Below, in pieces: positions 10,240-21,348 of a stretch of 64,000 nucleotides of DNA. Position 1 is the first letter of the stretch; each line of letters opens with the position of its first letter. The notes below the pieces were generated by a model, which searched no databases, had not been told where the DNA came from, and worked only from the letters and a program-made list of their open reading frames with translations. The DNA is from Actinostola sp. cb2023 (taxonomy: Eukaryota > Cnidaria > Anthozoa > Actiniaria > Actinostolidae), in NCBI GenBank assembly GCA_033675265.1, contig JAUJYZ010001465.1:124001-188000 (forward strand). Reading direction: 5' to 3'. The position numbers and the translations under genes are program-made.

Positions 10240-10690
10240 TCCGTCTGTGATCAGTCGGCGATCAGTCGCAGCGATCAGTTTGCGATCAGTCTGCGATCAG
10301 TCGGCGATCAGTCTGCGATCAGTGCATGGGCAATCAGTCGGCGATCAGTCGGCGATCAGTCTGCGATCAGTGGGCGATCAGTGGGCGATTAGTCGGCGAT
10401 CAGGACTAGTCGGTGATCAGTCTGCGATCAGTGGGCGATCAGTGGGCGATCAGTCTGCGATCAGTCGGTGATCAGTCGGTGATCAGTCTGCGATCAGTGG
10501 GCGATCAGTGGGCGATCAGTCTGCGATCAGTCGGCGATCAGTCTGCGATCAGTCGGTGATCAGTGGGCGATCAGTGGGCGATCAGTGGGCGATCAGTGGG
10601 CGATCAGTGGGCGATCAGTCGGCGATCAGTCGGCGATCAGTCTGCGATCAGTGCATGGGCGATTAGTCGGCGATCAGTCGGCGATCGATT
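10240..10690. repeat. 11-bp GATCAGT minisatellite, about 38 units
   Basis: Units of the form GATCAGTNNGN recur every 11 bp with four main endings (CGGC, CTGC, GGGC, CGGT). A module with a GTGCATGGGC insertion occurs near both ends (about 10319 and 10658), which indicates duplication of a block of about 330 bp. Open frames across it come from the repeat and are not genes. Confidence 0.95.
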
Positions 10691-10839
10691 TGCAATGACA
10701 ACACGACAAACTGAATCGAACTGATTGTTTGCGAACTAGGACAAAAGTATTTTCGATTCCATGTCAAGGATTTACATCGCAAACAGTTGTTACATTTACA
10801 TGTGGTTTATTTAAGCAAGCTGTCGATACAAATCATAGC

Positions 10840-11693
10840 ATTATAATTCGACCTAGCCTGCGTAGCGACTCAGATGGGGTTCGGAAGGGGTTCGAAATGG
10901 GGAGGGGGATAGGGGAGAGGCAGGCGCTACCTCCCTTCTCTCTCCCCAATCCCCTCCCGCCCCATCCGCTCCTAGGGCTCAAGTTGCGCAACTTTTCCGA
11001 TCAGCCGTTTCGGGCAACATTTTTTCTTTTGAACAACTTCTTTATGTTATGTAAACTAACATTGGCTGCAGATGCCAAGAAAATGTTGTAAATTTCTGTT
11101 AGCAAGCTATATCAGATATGAAAAAATCAGAAAAACGTTTAGAAATATTCCTTTGATTGGGTAATTAGCAACTTTTAGAGTTTTGGAGCAACTTTTGAGC
11201 AACTTTCTGAGAAGTTTTGAGCATCTTTTTAAACAATTTGGAGCAACTCGTGGACAGCCCTATCTGCTCCGCTCTTCTCCTCCCTTCCTCCCCTCCTCCC
11301 CTCCCCTCCTCCCCTCCCCTCCTACTCACTCTTAGAAAACGCAGTCAGTTTTCCAAGACGCTTTCCAAAGTGGACGGCTAAAAACGACTCGCGCGAAAAC
11401 GAGAACGTGGACGGCCTGGAACGTCGTCCCTCCTTCTCCGCCTCCTTCTCCTTCTCCGCCTCCTTCTCCTTCTCCGCCTCCCCCTTCGCTCTCTGCCTCC
11501 GCCTCCGCCTCCCCCCCTCCGCCTCCCCCTCCGCCTCCCCCTCCGCCTCCCCCTCCACCTCCCCCTCCACCTCCCCCTCTGCCTCCCCCTCCGCCTCCCC
11601 CTCCGCCTCCCCTACCCCTCTTCCCAAAAAACGGACAGACCGGTTTATCCGCTGATTTAAATATCGGCAAAACCAGTTCGGTCTGGATGGACC
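10840..11693. repeat. Purine/pyrimidine-rich low-complexity region
   Basis: A G-rich then C-rich segment at about 10895-10970 can fold back on itself. Polypyrimidine runs lie at 11270-11330 and 11420-11620, the latter mostly CTCCGCCTCCCC-type units. Glu/Gly-rich frames here are translation of simple repeat. The region probably lies in an upstream intron of the SnoaL-like gene. Confidence 0.8.
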
Positions 11694-12158
11694 TAGCCTG
11701 CGAATACAACCGCTTTTTTACGCTCGCCACAGGGGTCTCCCGAAAGAAGCGTCTGCGGAGTGAGGCCCAAATTCCTGTACTGTGACGTCATTTTGGACCC
11801 GATTCTGGTCCAAGAAGCTGATTGGTCAGCTTGCTGGTAATCGCATTATTTGCATAAATTAAACTCAACGACCAGAACAAAATATTACAATGTCGAGCCG
11901 TGGGCGATTGTATCGGACTTATCATATGCACAGATGAATAAAATCATGTTCTACAATAATTTTGATTGCCGAATCAAACAAACTCAGGCCGTTTGGAATT
12001 AGTGTTCACAACATGAGCGGCTGTGTTGTATCAGATTTACAACACGAGCTGTCATGACCTCAGAGGTCACAGTACAGGAATTTGGGCCTCACTCCGCAGA
12101 CGCTTCTTTCGGGAGACCCCTGTGGCGAGCGTAAAAAAGCGGCTGTATTCGCAGGCTA
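11694..12158. mobile_element. Mutator-like MITE, 465 bp, with 9-bp target duplication
   Basis: GGATGGACC stands at 11685-11693 and again at 12159-12167. The termini form inverted repeats of about 90 bp starting TAGCCTGCGAATACA, with a single mismatch noticed. A 9-bp duplication with long TIRs is the signature of Mutator-superfamily elements. The interior is non-coding. It lies about 40 bp upstream of a coding exon of the SnoaL-like gene, that is, inside an intron. Confidence 0.88.
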
Positions 12159-12196
12159 GGATGGACCTAGCTGCTGGTATCAAGGTGTCCTTTTAG

Positions 12197-12257
12197 TCCA
12201 GTCCCAGACTCCTGACCGATAACGGAACGGGCGATAAAGTGCTGGAAGTGTATACTG
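12197..12257 (+). CDS. SnoaL-like / pathogen-related protein, penultimate exon
   Basis: A 61-bp exon bounded by a polypyrimidine acceptor (TCCTTTTAG just before it) and the donor GTACGT just after. It ends in phase 1 with ...LEVYTG, and the split Gly codon is completed by the next exon. An in-frame TAG immediately upstream lies in the acceptor, which supports the exon start. Upstream exons, including the N-terminus, are not identified in the window. The family call comes from the following exon. Confidence 0.65.
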
Positions 12258-12424
12258 GTACGTAAACGCCTCTCCTCTCCTCTCCTCTCCTCTCCTCTCC
12301 TCTCCTCTCTTCTCCTCTCCTCTCCTCTCGGTCCTCTCCTCTCCTCTCGGTCCTCTCCTCTCCTCTCCTCTCCTCTCCTCTTACTCTCCTCATACTGTCG
12401 GTGCCATTTTTTATTGCCCACTAG
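12258..12424 (+). other. Intron with TCTCC microsatellite
   Basis: A 167-bp GT-AG intron. About 110 bp of it (12269-12382) is a (TCTCC)n array with a few CGG interruptions. This places a pyrimidine-rich array between donor and acceptor. Confidence 0.7.
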
Positions 12425-12660
12425 GACCACCCCGTGTGGTGTTCTCGTGGCGTCATTGGGGGCATTGGACTGGACCCTACCGAGACCACCCTGCCACTGG
12501 AGAATTACTTGTCATGTACGGTATGGCGGTGGGCGAGGTGAATGACAAGATGCAGCTGACATCAGTTAATCTGTACTTTGATTCTAATCAAATCCTGGCG
12601 AAACTAGAAGGCAAAACTGCAGCAAGTGATTCAGGCAAAAAGGCATGTCCATTTGCCTAA
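12425..12660 (+). CDS. SnoaL-like / pathogen-related protein, last exon
   Basis: Starts after the acceptor CCCACTAG and runs to TAA at 12658-12660. The translation carries VVFSWRHWGHWTGPY, then TGE(L)L..YGMAVGEV and a C-terminal KACPF. This pattern (W-R-H-W-G, G-P-Y, T-G-E, late C-P-F) matches, as I recall it, the pathogen-related/SnoaL-like family of the NTF2-like cone fold, small single-domain proteins of unknown substrate first described in plants. The joined exons read without a break in matching phase, and codon use looks ordinary. No signal peptide or membrane segment is seen in this part. A possible poly(A) signal (AATAAATAAAAG) lies near 12876. Enzymatic activity cannot be inferred. 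Confidence 0.75.
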
Positions 12661-13822
12661 AACCCATTGGCAGTCCCAAACCCAATTTTACGCATGTTAG
12701 AGCCATTTGAAAATTAAACATGTATAACCAGGAGATTAGTGAACTACTGTAAGTTCAAATCGTAAATAATCAATAAGTCAAATGACACTGTTCAATAATC
12801 TCTTTTAACGACTATTTACGGATGCATGTTACTCGCCAATATACCACGTAAATCATAATAATTTTTTTATTTTGAATAAATAAAAGATTTTAAAACTTCC
12901 TTATTTACAACATCATTATAACGTATAACTGAGCATTTTTTCTTCGAGCATGCGCAGTGGTAAGAAACAGAACTCGAGAGTTCACGAGAAAGCCTGCGTC
13001 ATGATTGGCTGACGCCTAATAGTATTTGAATGAGGATACAACTTCCATAAAGCAACGTCGACGCCGGTCATGCGACACGAGTGTAAAACGTACTGCACAT
13101 GCGTCAACTTAAAAAGAAAACATGGCGGCCAAATTGCAGAATATTTTGATATTGGAGCCAAACATATAAATCGAATTTCTCTCATCTCAGAGATAACTTA
13201 GTTGATCGAGTTTTGTACTGGGCGTTCCCCTCATGGTTCATCCGGCCGGCCTGTTTCTGAAAATTAATTCTGCTAGAACCTCTCTTTTTTTTCGTGACTT
13301 ATCTCCAACTTGTGGAATGCTTTACCTGTAAACATAAGATCCGAAGTAAACCTAGAGTACTATAAGAAGAAACTTCAATCATTTTACTACAATAGGCTCA
13401 TCGCCAGAAATCAGAGACATGCCCGTTCGCGCAGCTCATTATTCATAAGCTTTTCGGACATTTAAATATCAACGAGAAATAGTAGAAATGTATGGCAAAA
13501 CATGGAAAATCAGAAATATCTGAAGAACTAAACTTCGGATGCAAACTCCCGATAGCTAATTCACAAGTTTAATGTTTTGGGTGCTCGAATCGAGTACACT
13601 TCTTACAAACAAACGAAAATAAAGTATGCCAAAATCGATTTCAAAAATCGCTCTCTCAACAACATCATACCTCTGTCTGTTACTTTCTCATACATCAGAT
13701 TAGCCATTCATATCGCATCGGCCAATGAGCGTTTTCGTTTTAGGTCACATGTTGGTTTATTGAAACCCAGGATAGAACAGCAAACTTAATTATGCAAAGT
13801 GGGCAGGGCTTTGAAGCCGTGG
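12661..13822. other. Intergenic stretch with a possible gene start near 13121
   Basis: 3' flank of the SnoaL-like gene, then a CpG-containing segment ending in AACATGGCGGCCAAATTGC at about 13119. That looks like a translation start context but is followed by a stop after 15 codons. An inverted CCAAT (ATTGG) lies upstream. I cannot support a gene here. Confidence 0.35.
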
Positions 13823-13992
13823 GAATTTGAGGGGTAAAGCGTTGCTGATTGGCTAAATGTTTCGTACCTGGAAATCGCTTCCAGATACTATACGATATTT
13901 ATGCAAATGAGTATTAACTGTATCTGGAATTTTTTCCAGGTACGAAAACTTTAGCCAAAGAGAGAACGTTTTACCCCGTAAATTCAAAAAAA
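13823..13992. mobile_element. Palindromic MITE, about 170 bp
   Basis: GGCTAAATGTTTCGTACCTG and its continuation on the left are mirrored by the right half. Pairing with small mismatches extends outward through GGGGTAAA/TTTACCCC to GAATTT. The loop contains ATGCAAAT, an octamer-type motif, at about 13903. Confidence 0.75.
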
Positions 13993-15040
13993 ATAATATC
14001 AACACTTGCATTATTAAATGTTTGTTACTCTAACCTTCAAAATTTTCGCAACGTCGGTGACAAACGAGAACATCCTGTGGCCTATGTGAGAAACAAATAA
14101 TACAAATCCAATAATTGTTAGTAACTGCAGATAAAGAGGGAAATAAATAAAATTACAGCACAAATAACCCATAGAACCAACACCTTTATTATCTAATTCG
14201 TTCTGTAATCCTTTCTTATTTAAAGGAAACATTGATGGTACAGTTGTTAAATACATTATTCGATAAGTTCAGTTGCTCTGCAATTCTATCAGTATCATTA
14301 CAATTTTGTCCTTCCAAGACTTCGAAGTCAAAAGATCTTACAATCTCGTCAAATTCATTACAGTATTTGAAAACTCGAATTCCTCCTCTCCCTTTACACT
14401 AGACTGCTGAGCAATCACTGCACTTGTACCTGGTGCGCTGATACAGTAGTTACTGCCGGTGGTGGCGCGATGCATTTAATTTAGACACGGCCTTCTTTTA
14501 CTCCGGCTTTCTCTGTTTTTTTCATAGGTAAACAAAACTGAGGAAACATGTCCCGTTCGCTCTCTTATCATCTTCTCTTCGTGTTTACCCTTCTTTAACA
14601 GATTTGAGAGCCTCTTCCGAGGAAAGAGGCTCTCTAAAATGCTTAGCTGGAGAACGTGAAGATCCGTCCGCCATCACATATGCTGATGAGTGATGAGTGA
14701 TGAGCTGAGTCGCAATGCCAGACTTGCAATTTCATGTGGAATAGACCTATTCGGCTAACGCAATGTTTACATTCTTTATCCCAATTCAAAACCGTTGGGA
14801 ATAAGAGCTTTTTGTTCCAAACATTTCCATGTCAATGCTCTATTGGAATCGAAATACAACAGACAAAGAACCGTATTCCCCAAAGATCTGAATTGGGTAC
14901 AACATTTCGTTAGCCGATTCGGTCTGTACTCACCTCGCAACCAAAAAGCACGCAAAATTAAACCACCATTGTTTTATTAAAAACCCTTTGCGATATGAAT
15001 GGCTAATGCTATATGAGAAGTATGTTCTAAACCTCGCCAG
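13993..15040. other. Non-coding stretch with one strong hairpin
   Basis: A hairpin at 14606-14634 (arms GAGAGCCTCTT and AAGAGGCTCTC) stands alone. Nothing else is recognised. Confidence 0.4.
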
Positions 15041-15142
15041 AGTGTTGGACACGGTTTCTAGATCCTCGTGCCATGCCGGGCTACTCGGCTGCGCCTCGGC
15101 ATTGTTCATGGCACTCGAATCTAGAAACCGTGTCCAACACAC
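15041..15142. mobile_element. Foldback MITE, about 100 bp
   Basis: AGTGTTGGACACGGTTTCTA at the left is the inverted copy of the right end. Arms of more than 30 bp, including a GTGCCATG/CATGGCAC inner part, leave a short CG-rich loop. Confidence 0.8.
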
Positions 15143-15779
15143 TGACTCGGATTAGAAATATTACGTAAAAGGCCGCCAAATTGAGTAAATTCTTAAAAGT
15201 TGGAGTCCGGTAGCAGCTTTGTCGAGCGTGGTACACACAAAATACAAGATAAATTCCACTTTCGCCGATACAGAAGCATGCTGAGTAAATCTACTGTTTT
15301 CACCGTTGTTTTTCACTCGATAAACGCTTCTTTGAAGCTTATTTGGATCGCCATGTTTACATAAGTAGCCTGGCCTGTTAGAATACGCAGGAAATCCTGA
15401 GATAGATAGCTGAGTTAGCTCAAAAAGCGAGAGATAGGAGGGGAGGGGGTTCAACTTTGGGCTTCCTGTGGTAAATACAACTTTTGTATATATTTTTTCT
15501 AATTTTGTAATTATTTTAAAATTTAGAGGCTGTATAATCAAGATCGCTTCACACTATTAGTTTGTGATTCAGATTTCACATAGCTTACATGAATTTGATT
15601 CTGGGTAACTCCGCTGACACAAATAATCGGAGACGCAAAATATCTCTGATTTCTGGCAAAGTTCCAGTATTTCCAATCAGGATGACGTTCGTTCCTTCAA
15701 GTTAATTTGTCCAAAGTGCCGCCGTTCCAATAATTTTTCAATTTGCTCATGTTAAGTTATATTATATATAAATTGATTC
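15143..15779. other. Non-coding stretch
   Basis: No feature recognised. Confidence 0.4.
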
Positions 15780-16330
15780 CTTGTATATCTCTAATTTAAA
15801 CTCATCACCGATAGATGAGCTTAGGGTTGGGTGCCACAGAGTGGGACTGACCTCGCTAGTCCGAGTCCCTCACGGAGGTCACCATGGCAACCATGCAACA
15901 GTCGATAAATTGATCCGCAATGATCAGCTTAGCAATGAGATTCTCGATTCGCTCAAGCGCCTGTTGACTCCACGGTCGACGGACAGCAAAAGGGCCGAAC
16001 AGCGGATGACACATGTATTGTAGGCCCCTGCCTATGCCTAGGGGTCCCCCACGCTTTGGGTACCCAAGCGAGACCGCTGGCCAGCATTGTCTCGATTTTA
16101 ACTTTGCCTAAATTACATTTAGCCACATTTATGTAAGTGATTAATTTACTTATTTATATTAATGCCTATAGTTATAATTCGATATTTTCATGTAATTTGT
16201 TATTTACTTTTTTGTAACGTGGGGCGTATCTTGGGATGGGTTACTTATTTTACGGGGTTGGGTTGGGTGGTTTACCTTGTAGGGGACCTTGTATATTCTT
16301 TTGTAAACCCACCTGCTCTTGGCAATTCAC
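15780..16330. mobile_element. Retroelement fragment, probably DIRS-related
   Basis: AAACTCATCACCGATAGATG at 15798, with its continuation AGCTT, is the inverted counterpart of a segment at about 43002-43027 that follows a DIRS-like RT fragment. GTCCCTCACGGAGGT near 15865 recurs near 54165 at the end of another DIRS-like element. A short frame (15814-16023) has no recognisable domain. The fragment ends near an AT-rich tail with AATAATAATAA. Confidence 0.45.
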
Positions 16331-17441
16331 TGATTAAATAATAATAACATATCAAACTTATGTTATACAAAAGGTCATTGTTTCACATATGCAGATGATG
16401 AGGCGAGTCTTGTTTAGGCGAAAAACAGCATGATTTTGATACATTTTTGCTTTTTACTGCATTGTTAAAATACAAATCAAAAACCTACCAACGGAATATA
16501 AAAGACGAATATGTAAGGAATGAATAAGCTGGCAATTCAAGCACAAATAAAGAGGTTTGAAGGTGGCATTTTCCGTTTCTTCAAAGTCAATCGAACTGAA
16601 ATCTCTGAAGAGATATAGGAGAGCGTGACATACGCTGCACACAAAATCCCTCTGAATTCTTTGGGAATTGTGTCAATCAAAAACCTACCGCCGGATTCTA
16701 ATGCTCTGTAATTGTACGCGCATTTTGATATAAAATACATGTATATTAAACTTAATTAAGCGGTGGCAAAATGAAATCTAATACTCTTTGTTTGGTAATT
16801 GTGAACATCATATTGGTGCTCTGTATCTCGGTCTGTATGTAGAAGCTACATAGGCCGGCGAATTCGCAAATAAATTATGGCTCGGAAAGGACGTTTTTTC
16901 AAGGCAATTTCCAATATTTACACGCACGAGATCAATAAGTTAGTTCGAATTTGTGATATATTTTCCCGTTGAGGAAACATATGCAGCTTTTCCATCCTCT
17001 CTTATATTTTAGCTACCTGATTTACACATTGTCAAAGGAAAAAGTTGAATTCAGAAATGATAAACCAGTCACGTACGAATCTGCTTTATTTAGCGGTCAT
17101 AGTGAACAAATTGCTGGATCAATCGGGCCTCACGTGCATTAGTAAACAAAGCATTAACAAAAAACGTTGTCCGCGTGATACTGGATCCCAACAGGAGCAA
17201 ATGTTCAATGATGCAGGACATAAGTTTGATATGCTAAATTTACCAAACATAGAAAATACCAAAACAAAGAAAAAAAGCTGAGCACTATCAACTGCCATTG
17301 ATAACAATAAGCTTCGTGAGTTTAGTTTTGCCGCCAAAATGTAAATATTTTGTTTTAATTTCACATTACGACGCGCGTCGCCATTTTCCCGCCATTTACT
17401 GATTATGCGTAGTACGTTTTAGACCCGTGTCCCGTCATGCA
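16331..17441. other. Intergenic stretch, 3' side of the homeobox gene
   Basis: Only short chance frames. A phrase TCAAAAACCTACC occurs twice (16478 and 16677). No gene supported. Confidence 0.4.
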
Positions 17442-17725
17442 TCAGTTTAAATATCCGCTTTCTTCTTCAGATTTCTTCACCATTCGTTGTCGTAGTCTCC
17501 AGTGCTTTTTCTGGTAGCGTTTATTTTGAAACCAATTTCGAATTTGTATTTCAGTCAAATCTAAAGCTTGTGCAAGCACTGTTCGCTCGTCGCGACTCAA
17601 GTATGAATTATTTGAAAAGTAATTTTCCACATATTTCAGTTGCATTTCAGTGAAGTGGCTTCTCAGGAGCTTTCTCTTGGGTTCTTCGCAGTTATCAGCT
17701 GTATCGTCGTCGTGTTGTCTTTTTC
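17442..17725 (-). CDS. Divergent homeobox gene, homeodomain exon
   Basis: A 284-bp terminal exon on the minus strand, beginning after a good acceptor (branch-like TACTGAT, pyrimidines, TTCTTAG) and ending at a stop before 17442. It encodes a full 60-residue homeodomain: helix 1 around FTEMQLKYVENYF, helix 2 around SRDERTVLAQAL, helix 3 LTEIQIRNWFQNKR. The invariant W48, F49, N51 and R53 and the DNA-specifying Q50 are present. Unusual residues are N47 (normally Ile/Val in the ANTP class) and Y54. A short acidic lead (DDDTADNCEEP) precedes it and a Lys/Glu tail of about 15 residues follows. It is probably a transcription factor of the ANTP/NK-like or Vent/Nanog-like assemblage; I cannot assign an orthologue. 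Upstream exons are uncertain. Confidence 0.8.
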
Positions 17726-17781
17726 CTAAGAAATGAGTACAGAAATTGTAATCAGTAAAACTTTTCAGAACGAGAAATGAC

Positions 17782-18007
17782 CTTTAATTTGTTTTTCATA
17801 TCGACGCATTAGTACGGTTGTACCCAAGTTCACGGCATGCGGTCTGAAATGGGGAAAGTGACCTGCCGAAATATTGAGACAAACGGAAAAGGTCCAATAA
17901 TGTACCAAAAAACTCAGGAGCCCATTATTATAGGGCTCCTCGTAACTTAGTTGGCTACGCGGTCTACTGATAACTTCAATAGAACTTTGTTTATAGGCTC
18001 CTGTCAC
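17782..18007 (-). CDS. Possible upstream exon of the homeobox gene
   Basis: An open frame with HFPHFRPHAVNLGTTVLMRR near its end stops being continuous at a possible donor (GTCATT at 17781-17776). Joining it to the homeodomain exon through a 56-bp intron keeps the frame, with a split Gly codon. The frame has no clear initiator; the only Met is near its 3' end, so the true start would lie further upstream. Evidence is limited to phase agreement and a plausible proline/histidine-rich composition. Confidence 0.35.
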
Positions 18008-18110
18008 AGTTTAAAGTAGTTTCACTTTTCCTTTGTGATACAGCCGGATTTTTCGACCATTGTCGACGTCCCGGTTCATTGAAAATCGCGTTTTTATCCG
18101 TAAAAAAACT

Positions 18111-19214
18111 AGACGCTCATTGAGCGTTCACTCGTGCCCTGGTGCGATTGAGTACTGGGATGCACTGCAGCATGAAAGGTGCATACCTATGGGCCTCCAC
18201 CTTCCATTCATCATGAGGGAGCTGTGAACGAAGAACGAAGAGATCAGGAACTATTTCAGAAAGTGCTAAAACCTTAACTTGAACAGTTTTAATCGATCTA
18301 AATTACATTTCAATACATACAGGTATAGTGTATACGTATATGCTACTGATATGAATTCCTTGCAAAATTATTTCACAAATGAATGAAAATCAACTGTAGT
18401 TTTTACAAAATCAGTAATAAAATTTCTGAGAGACGTTTCAACTTTTTCACAGGTATTTACCTTCCTGAGCGAGTAGAAGAAAAACCCTGCTCGTAGGGTA
18501 GTATTCTGCTTGGTCAGAGGACCTTGAGTTGCTTGGTTCACGCTCACGTCTAGACTAGAGCCATGACATTCACATACAACACGAGTGTCACCATAACATA
18601 ATCACCGTGATTCTTGTATCTACTACTTAGACCCATCACTTTCTCTAGTATATCACCAAGAGGATTACCAAGTCTTCTACTTTTAAAATAGCTTCTGAAT
18701 ACATGAAATTCCATACACGGGTCGTGAAGTAAGCTTCGTAGTCGTTGCTTTCAACTGAAAATCCAGGTTAATTTTGTAATGATTTTCTTTACAATGCCGA
18801 ACAGTTTAACTTCAAGTTGGTATACATGTAACTGATAAAAGCTTTCAAGGCTTCCATGTGTCTCTGTTTCAGTTCGCGAATATCAGTCTTAGCCGTTAGC
18901 GGGCATGTTGACATCGAGCGATCGCGAACGTAGCGATCTCTTCGTTTTTTGACAGCTCCCTCACGAAATGGAAGGGTGACGATATCAAGTTTGAAGATCT
19001 TCTCGTCTTTGACAACACACTGAACACTCTGACGAGTAAAGAGTGCGAGATTTCCCTCGAAAAATTCCACATGAAGTCTTGACGCCATATTGGAAAGCCT
19101 CATGCTCTAATTCCCAGTCCCACTCGATTGCAGATTCGCGACCGGTACCGACAAAAAAAACAGCAACTGTGTTTTTAGACCCGTGCCCGGCCTAGGCCTG
19201 GGCACGAGTAATGA
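18111..19214 (+). mobile_element. Hairpin-ended element, copy D
   Basis: The left palindrome ACGCTCATTGAGCGT is followed by TCACTCGTGCCC. The right hairpin (19179-19209) has arms ACCCGTGCCC and GGGCACGAGT around GGCCTAGGCC, then AATGA. The interior shares no clear sequence with copies A-C. A minus-strand frame at 18789-19103 (ATG at 19103, 104 codons, basic, no recognised domain) might be captured sequence. Confidence 0.65.
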
Positions 19215-19716
19215 AACAGAATATCATAAACTCAGTATTTTAAGTTTCCTTTCATAAACTCCTCTCCAAAAAGTACACTCGCTGTATATTAGGGATTGCA
19301 TTTGCTTTGAATCAAAAAACTGTCGAATCGATCTTCATATATAAGCCAATCACAAAGCAGCAACACCTCAGTTCTTAGAAATTGCTCTCTTTGTGCTATT
19401 TCTTGGAATTTTTAAAAGACTCTCTGTTCCCTTGTTTCCATGAACTGAAAAACTAAAATGTTTTATTTGTTATACATACACGATCGAAAACAGAAATGCT
19501 TAGCACATGTATAATCAAAAACCGATATATTTCATTTTAGTCTTGCCGCCGTTCACTACATATTTCCGCTGTTTTTGAATTGAGTTTGTTTCAGCTTGTT
19601 TTATATATAAAATTTAGCTTTGTACTAGTAATCCTTAGCAGTCATAACGTTGCAAACGCAATTAGTTTCAAAATTACGGTAAAATAATTCTGAAGAAAAA
19701 TAAATTTAAGCTTAAG
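19215..19716. other. Non-coding AT-rich stretch
   Basis: Nothing recognised. Confidence 0.4.
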
Positions 19717-19760
19717 GGCGCGTTAACACTGGGGTTCTAGATCGATCTGAGATCGATCTA
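19717..19760. repeat. Harbinger-type TIR fragment with GATCGATC palindromes
   Basis: GGGCGCGTTAACACTGGGG followed by CTAGATCGATCTGAGATCGA resembles the ends of PIF/Harbinger-type elements at 40.3-43.7 kb. A similar end in the opposite sense lies at 21620-21652. Confidence 0.5.
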
Positions 19761-20041
19761 CAATCGTTGCCAAAATGGTTGGCACGACTTGCCATTTTCT
19801 TGTATGTTCAGAAGTGTGCAGGACTACTGGCATACAGCCGCCCCTCCCCCTCCTCCCTGCAGCAATGTTGGGTGGAAATGTTTTCTTTTGAGGTCTGACG
19901 TCATAATCTGTCAGATTACTGCAACATTGCTTCAGGGGGGAGGGGGAAAGGAGGGGGAGTGGCCCTGAAGGGTTAGGAATGAAAATCAATGTTATTTACC
20001 CAAAAATAGTCAAGCGTGCCAAGACATTTTGGCAACGATTG
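19761..20041. mobile_element. Mariner-like MITE, copy 1
   Basis: TA flanks both ends (19759-19760 and 20042-20043). The 33-bp inverted termini begin CAATCGTTGCCAAAATG. The interior contains a CTGCAGCAATGTTG...CAACATTGCTTCAG palindrome that is absent from copy 2. TA duplication and end type fit Tc1/mariner derivatives. Confidence 0.88.
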
Positions 20042-20043
20042 TA

Positions 20044-20869
20044 TTTTACACTTTAGGCCTTAAAATGATCAAATGACTCCGACGTTTGTGATACAGTTTT
20101 ATATTAGGATGATTGAAGCTATGGAATGAATGCGAATAACGCTCTTGTCATATATGACGTCATCTAGGGATATAGAGGGAGGCCCTTTATACCCATATAT
20201 TAGGGTATAATGTTAAAGAGAACATTAATATTTTTGCGTATTTAGATGATTAAATATCCAAAAATAACAAATGTATACGCAAAACTATGACGGTACGTTG
20301 GATGGGTGATAGCCTACAACGCAGAATAGGTGCTATAATAAAGGGGAAAGGTTGCAGAACCAAGTATTAACGTAAAAAAGTATTGCATTAATTGAATCTT
20401 CAACGATTCTCCAACGGTTCTCCATGTATTTTTGGTCTTTTAATGAGTCTGTGTAAACGCTTTGAGATTACTTTACCCTTAAGAGTATTAAGTAGAAGCA
20501 TGCCAACAACGTGAAGCTTCGAAATTTTTAAAATCATGCAACCCTGTCGTGGTAAACAACGGTTCTCCCCTAAATCGATATATGAAAAATAATGTTTATT
20601 GTTTTAATGTTGTGCTTTTATGGAGAATCGTTCGAAAATGTATAAATATCGGACATAGAAACTAATATGCGAAATAGTTCTAACGTTCTAATAACTGTGT
20701 ACATAGAAACCATAGTTGCAGGTTGTTTTGTTCATCTCGTTATGAATTTTGGTGCATTTATTGATGGCGAATCGTGGGGGAGAACCGTTGGGCTTCCTGT
20801 GTTAATTCTCCTTGCCGACGATATACTGCAGTACTTTTCGCTTCCTTTACATACACTTTTCATTCAGTC
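20044..20869. other. Non-coding stretch
   Basis: Short chance frames only. Confidence 0.4.
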
Positions 20870-21017
20870 ATGGTAGTTATATGCATTGAAACTCTTTCTA
20901 TATATCTGTCATTCAGACACTCTATCTTTCTGTCTGTAGTTATGTGCATTAAAACTCTTTCTATATATCTGTCATTCAGACACTCTATCTGTCTGTTTGT
21001 CTGTCTGTCTGTCTATA
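20870..21017. repeat. Tandem duplication ending in (TCTG)n
   Basis: A unit of about 64 bp containing CTTTCTATATATCTGTCATT occurs twice in tandem and ends in TCTG repeats. Confidence 0.85.
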
Positions 21018-21348
21018 GGTGACTCACTCATTCTGCCATACAATCAGCCACTCGCTCAGTCTCTCGCTTGTGCCAAACAACTCCATATCAGCTCTACTTC
21101 ATTTAACGAGATAGATCATTTGTGATCTACTGCACATGGGAGCGGCCATGTTTATTCACAAGCACTCAAGGCATTATGGGTCGTGATTGCCCACTACCCT
21201 GTCCCCCCTACCCTCGAGGCACAAATCTACTCTATATCAATGACGTAAATTATCCCAAAATAACCAAAACAAAATAACAGCTGAGTGAATACGACTTTTT
21301 TCACGTTTTTGGATACATGTACATATTTTTACTAAAACAATACAAATA

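Noticed and set aside
10177..10471. Asp-Gln-Ser-Ala-Ile repeat ORFs
   Set aside because: Product of the 11-bp minisatellite.
11322..11730. Glu/Gly-rich proteins on the minus strand
   Set aside because: They are translations of CTCC-type low-complexity DNA.
12167..12430. Arg/Glu-rich ORFs on the minus strand
   Set aside because: They read through the TCTCC microsatellite in the intron of the SnoaL-like gene.
13121..13168. Gene start ATGGCGGCC
   Set aside because: Stop after 15 codons and no donor site that rescues the frame.
18789..19103. 104-codon ORF in hairpin-ended copy D as the family's transposase
   Set aside because: No domain, no counterpart in copies A-C; more likely captured or chance.
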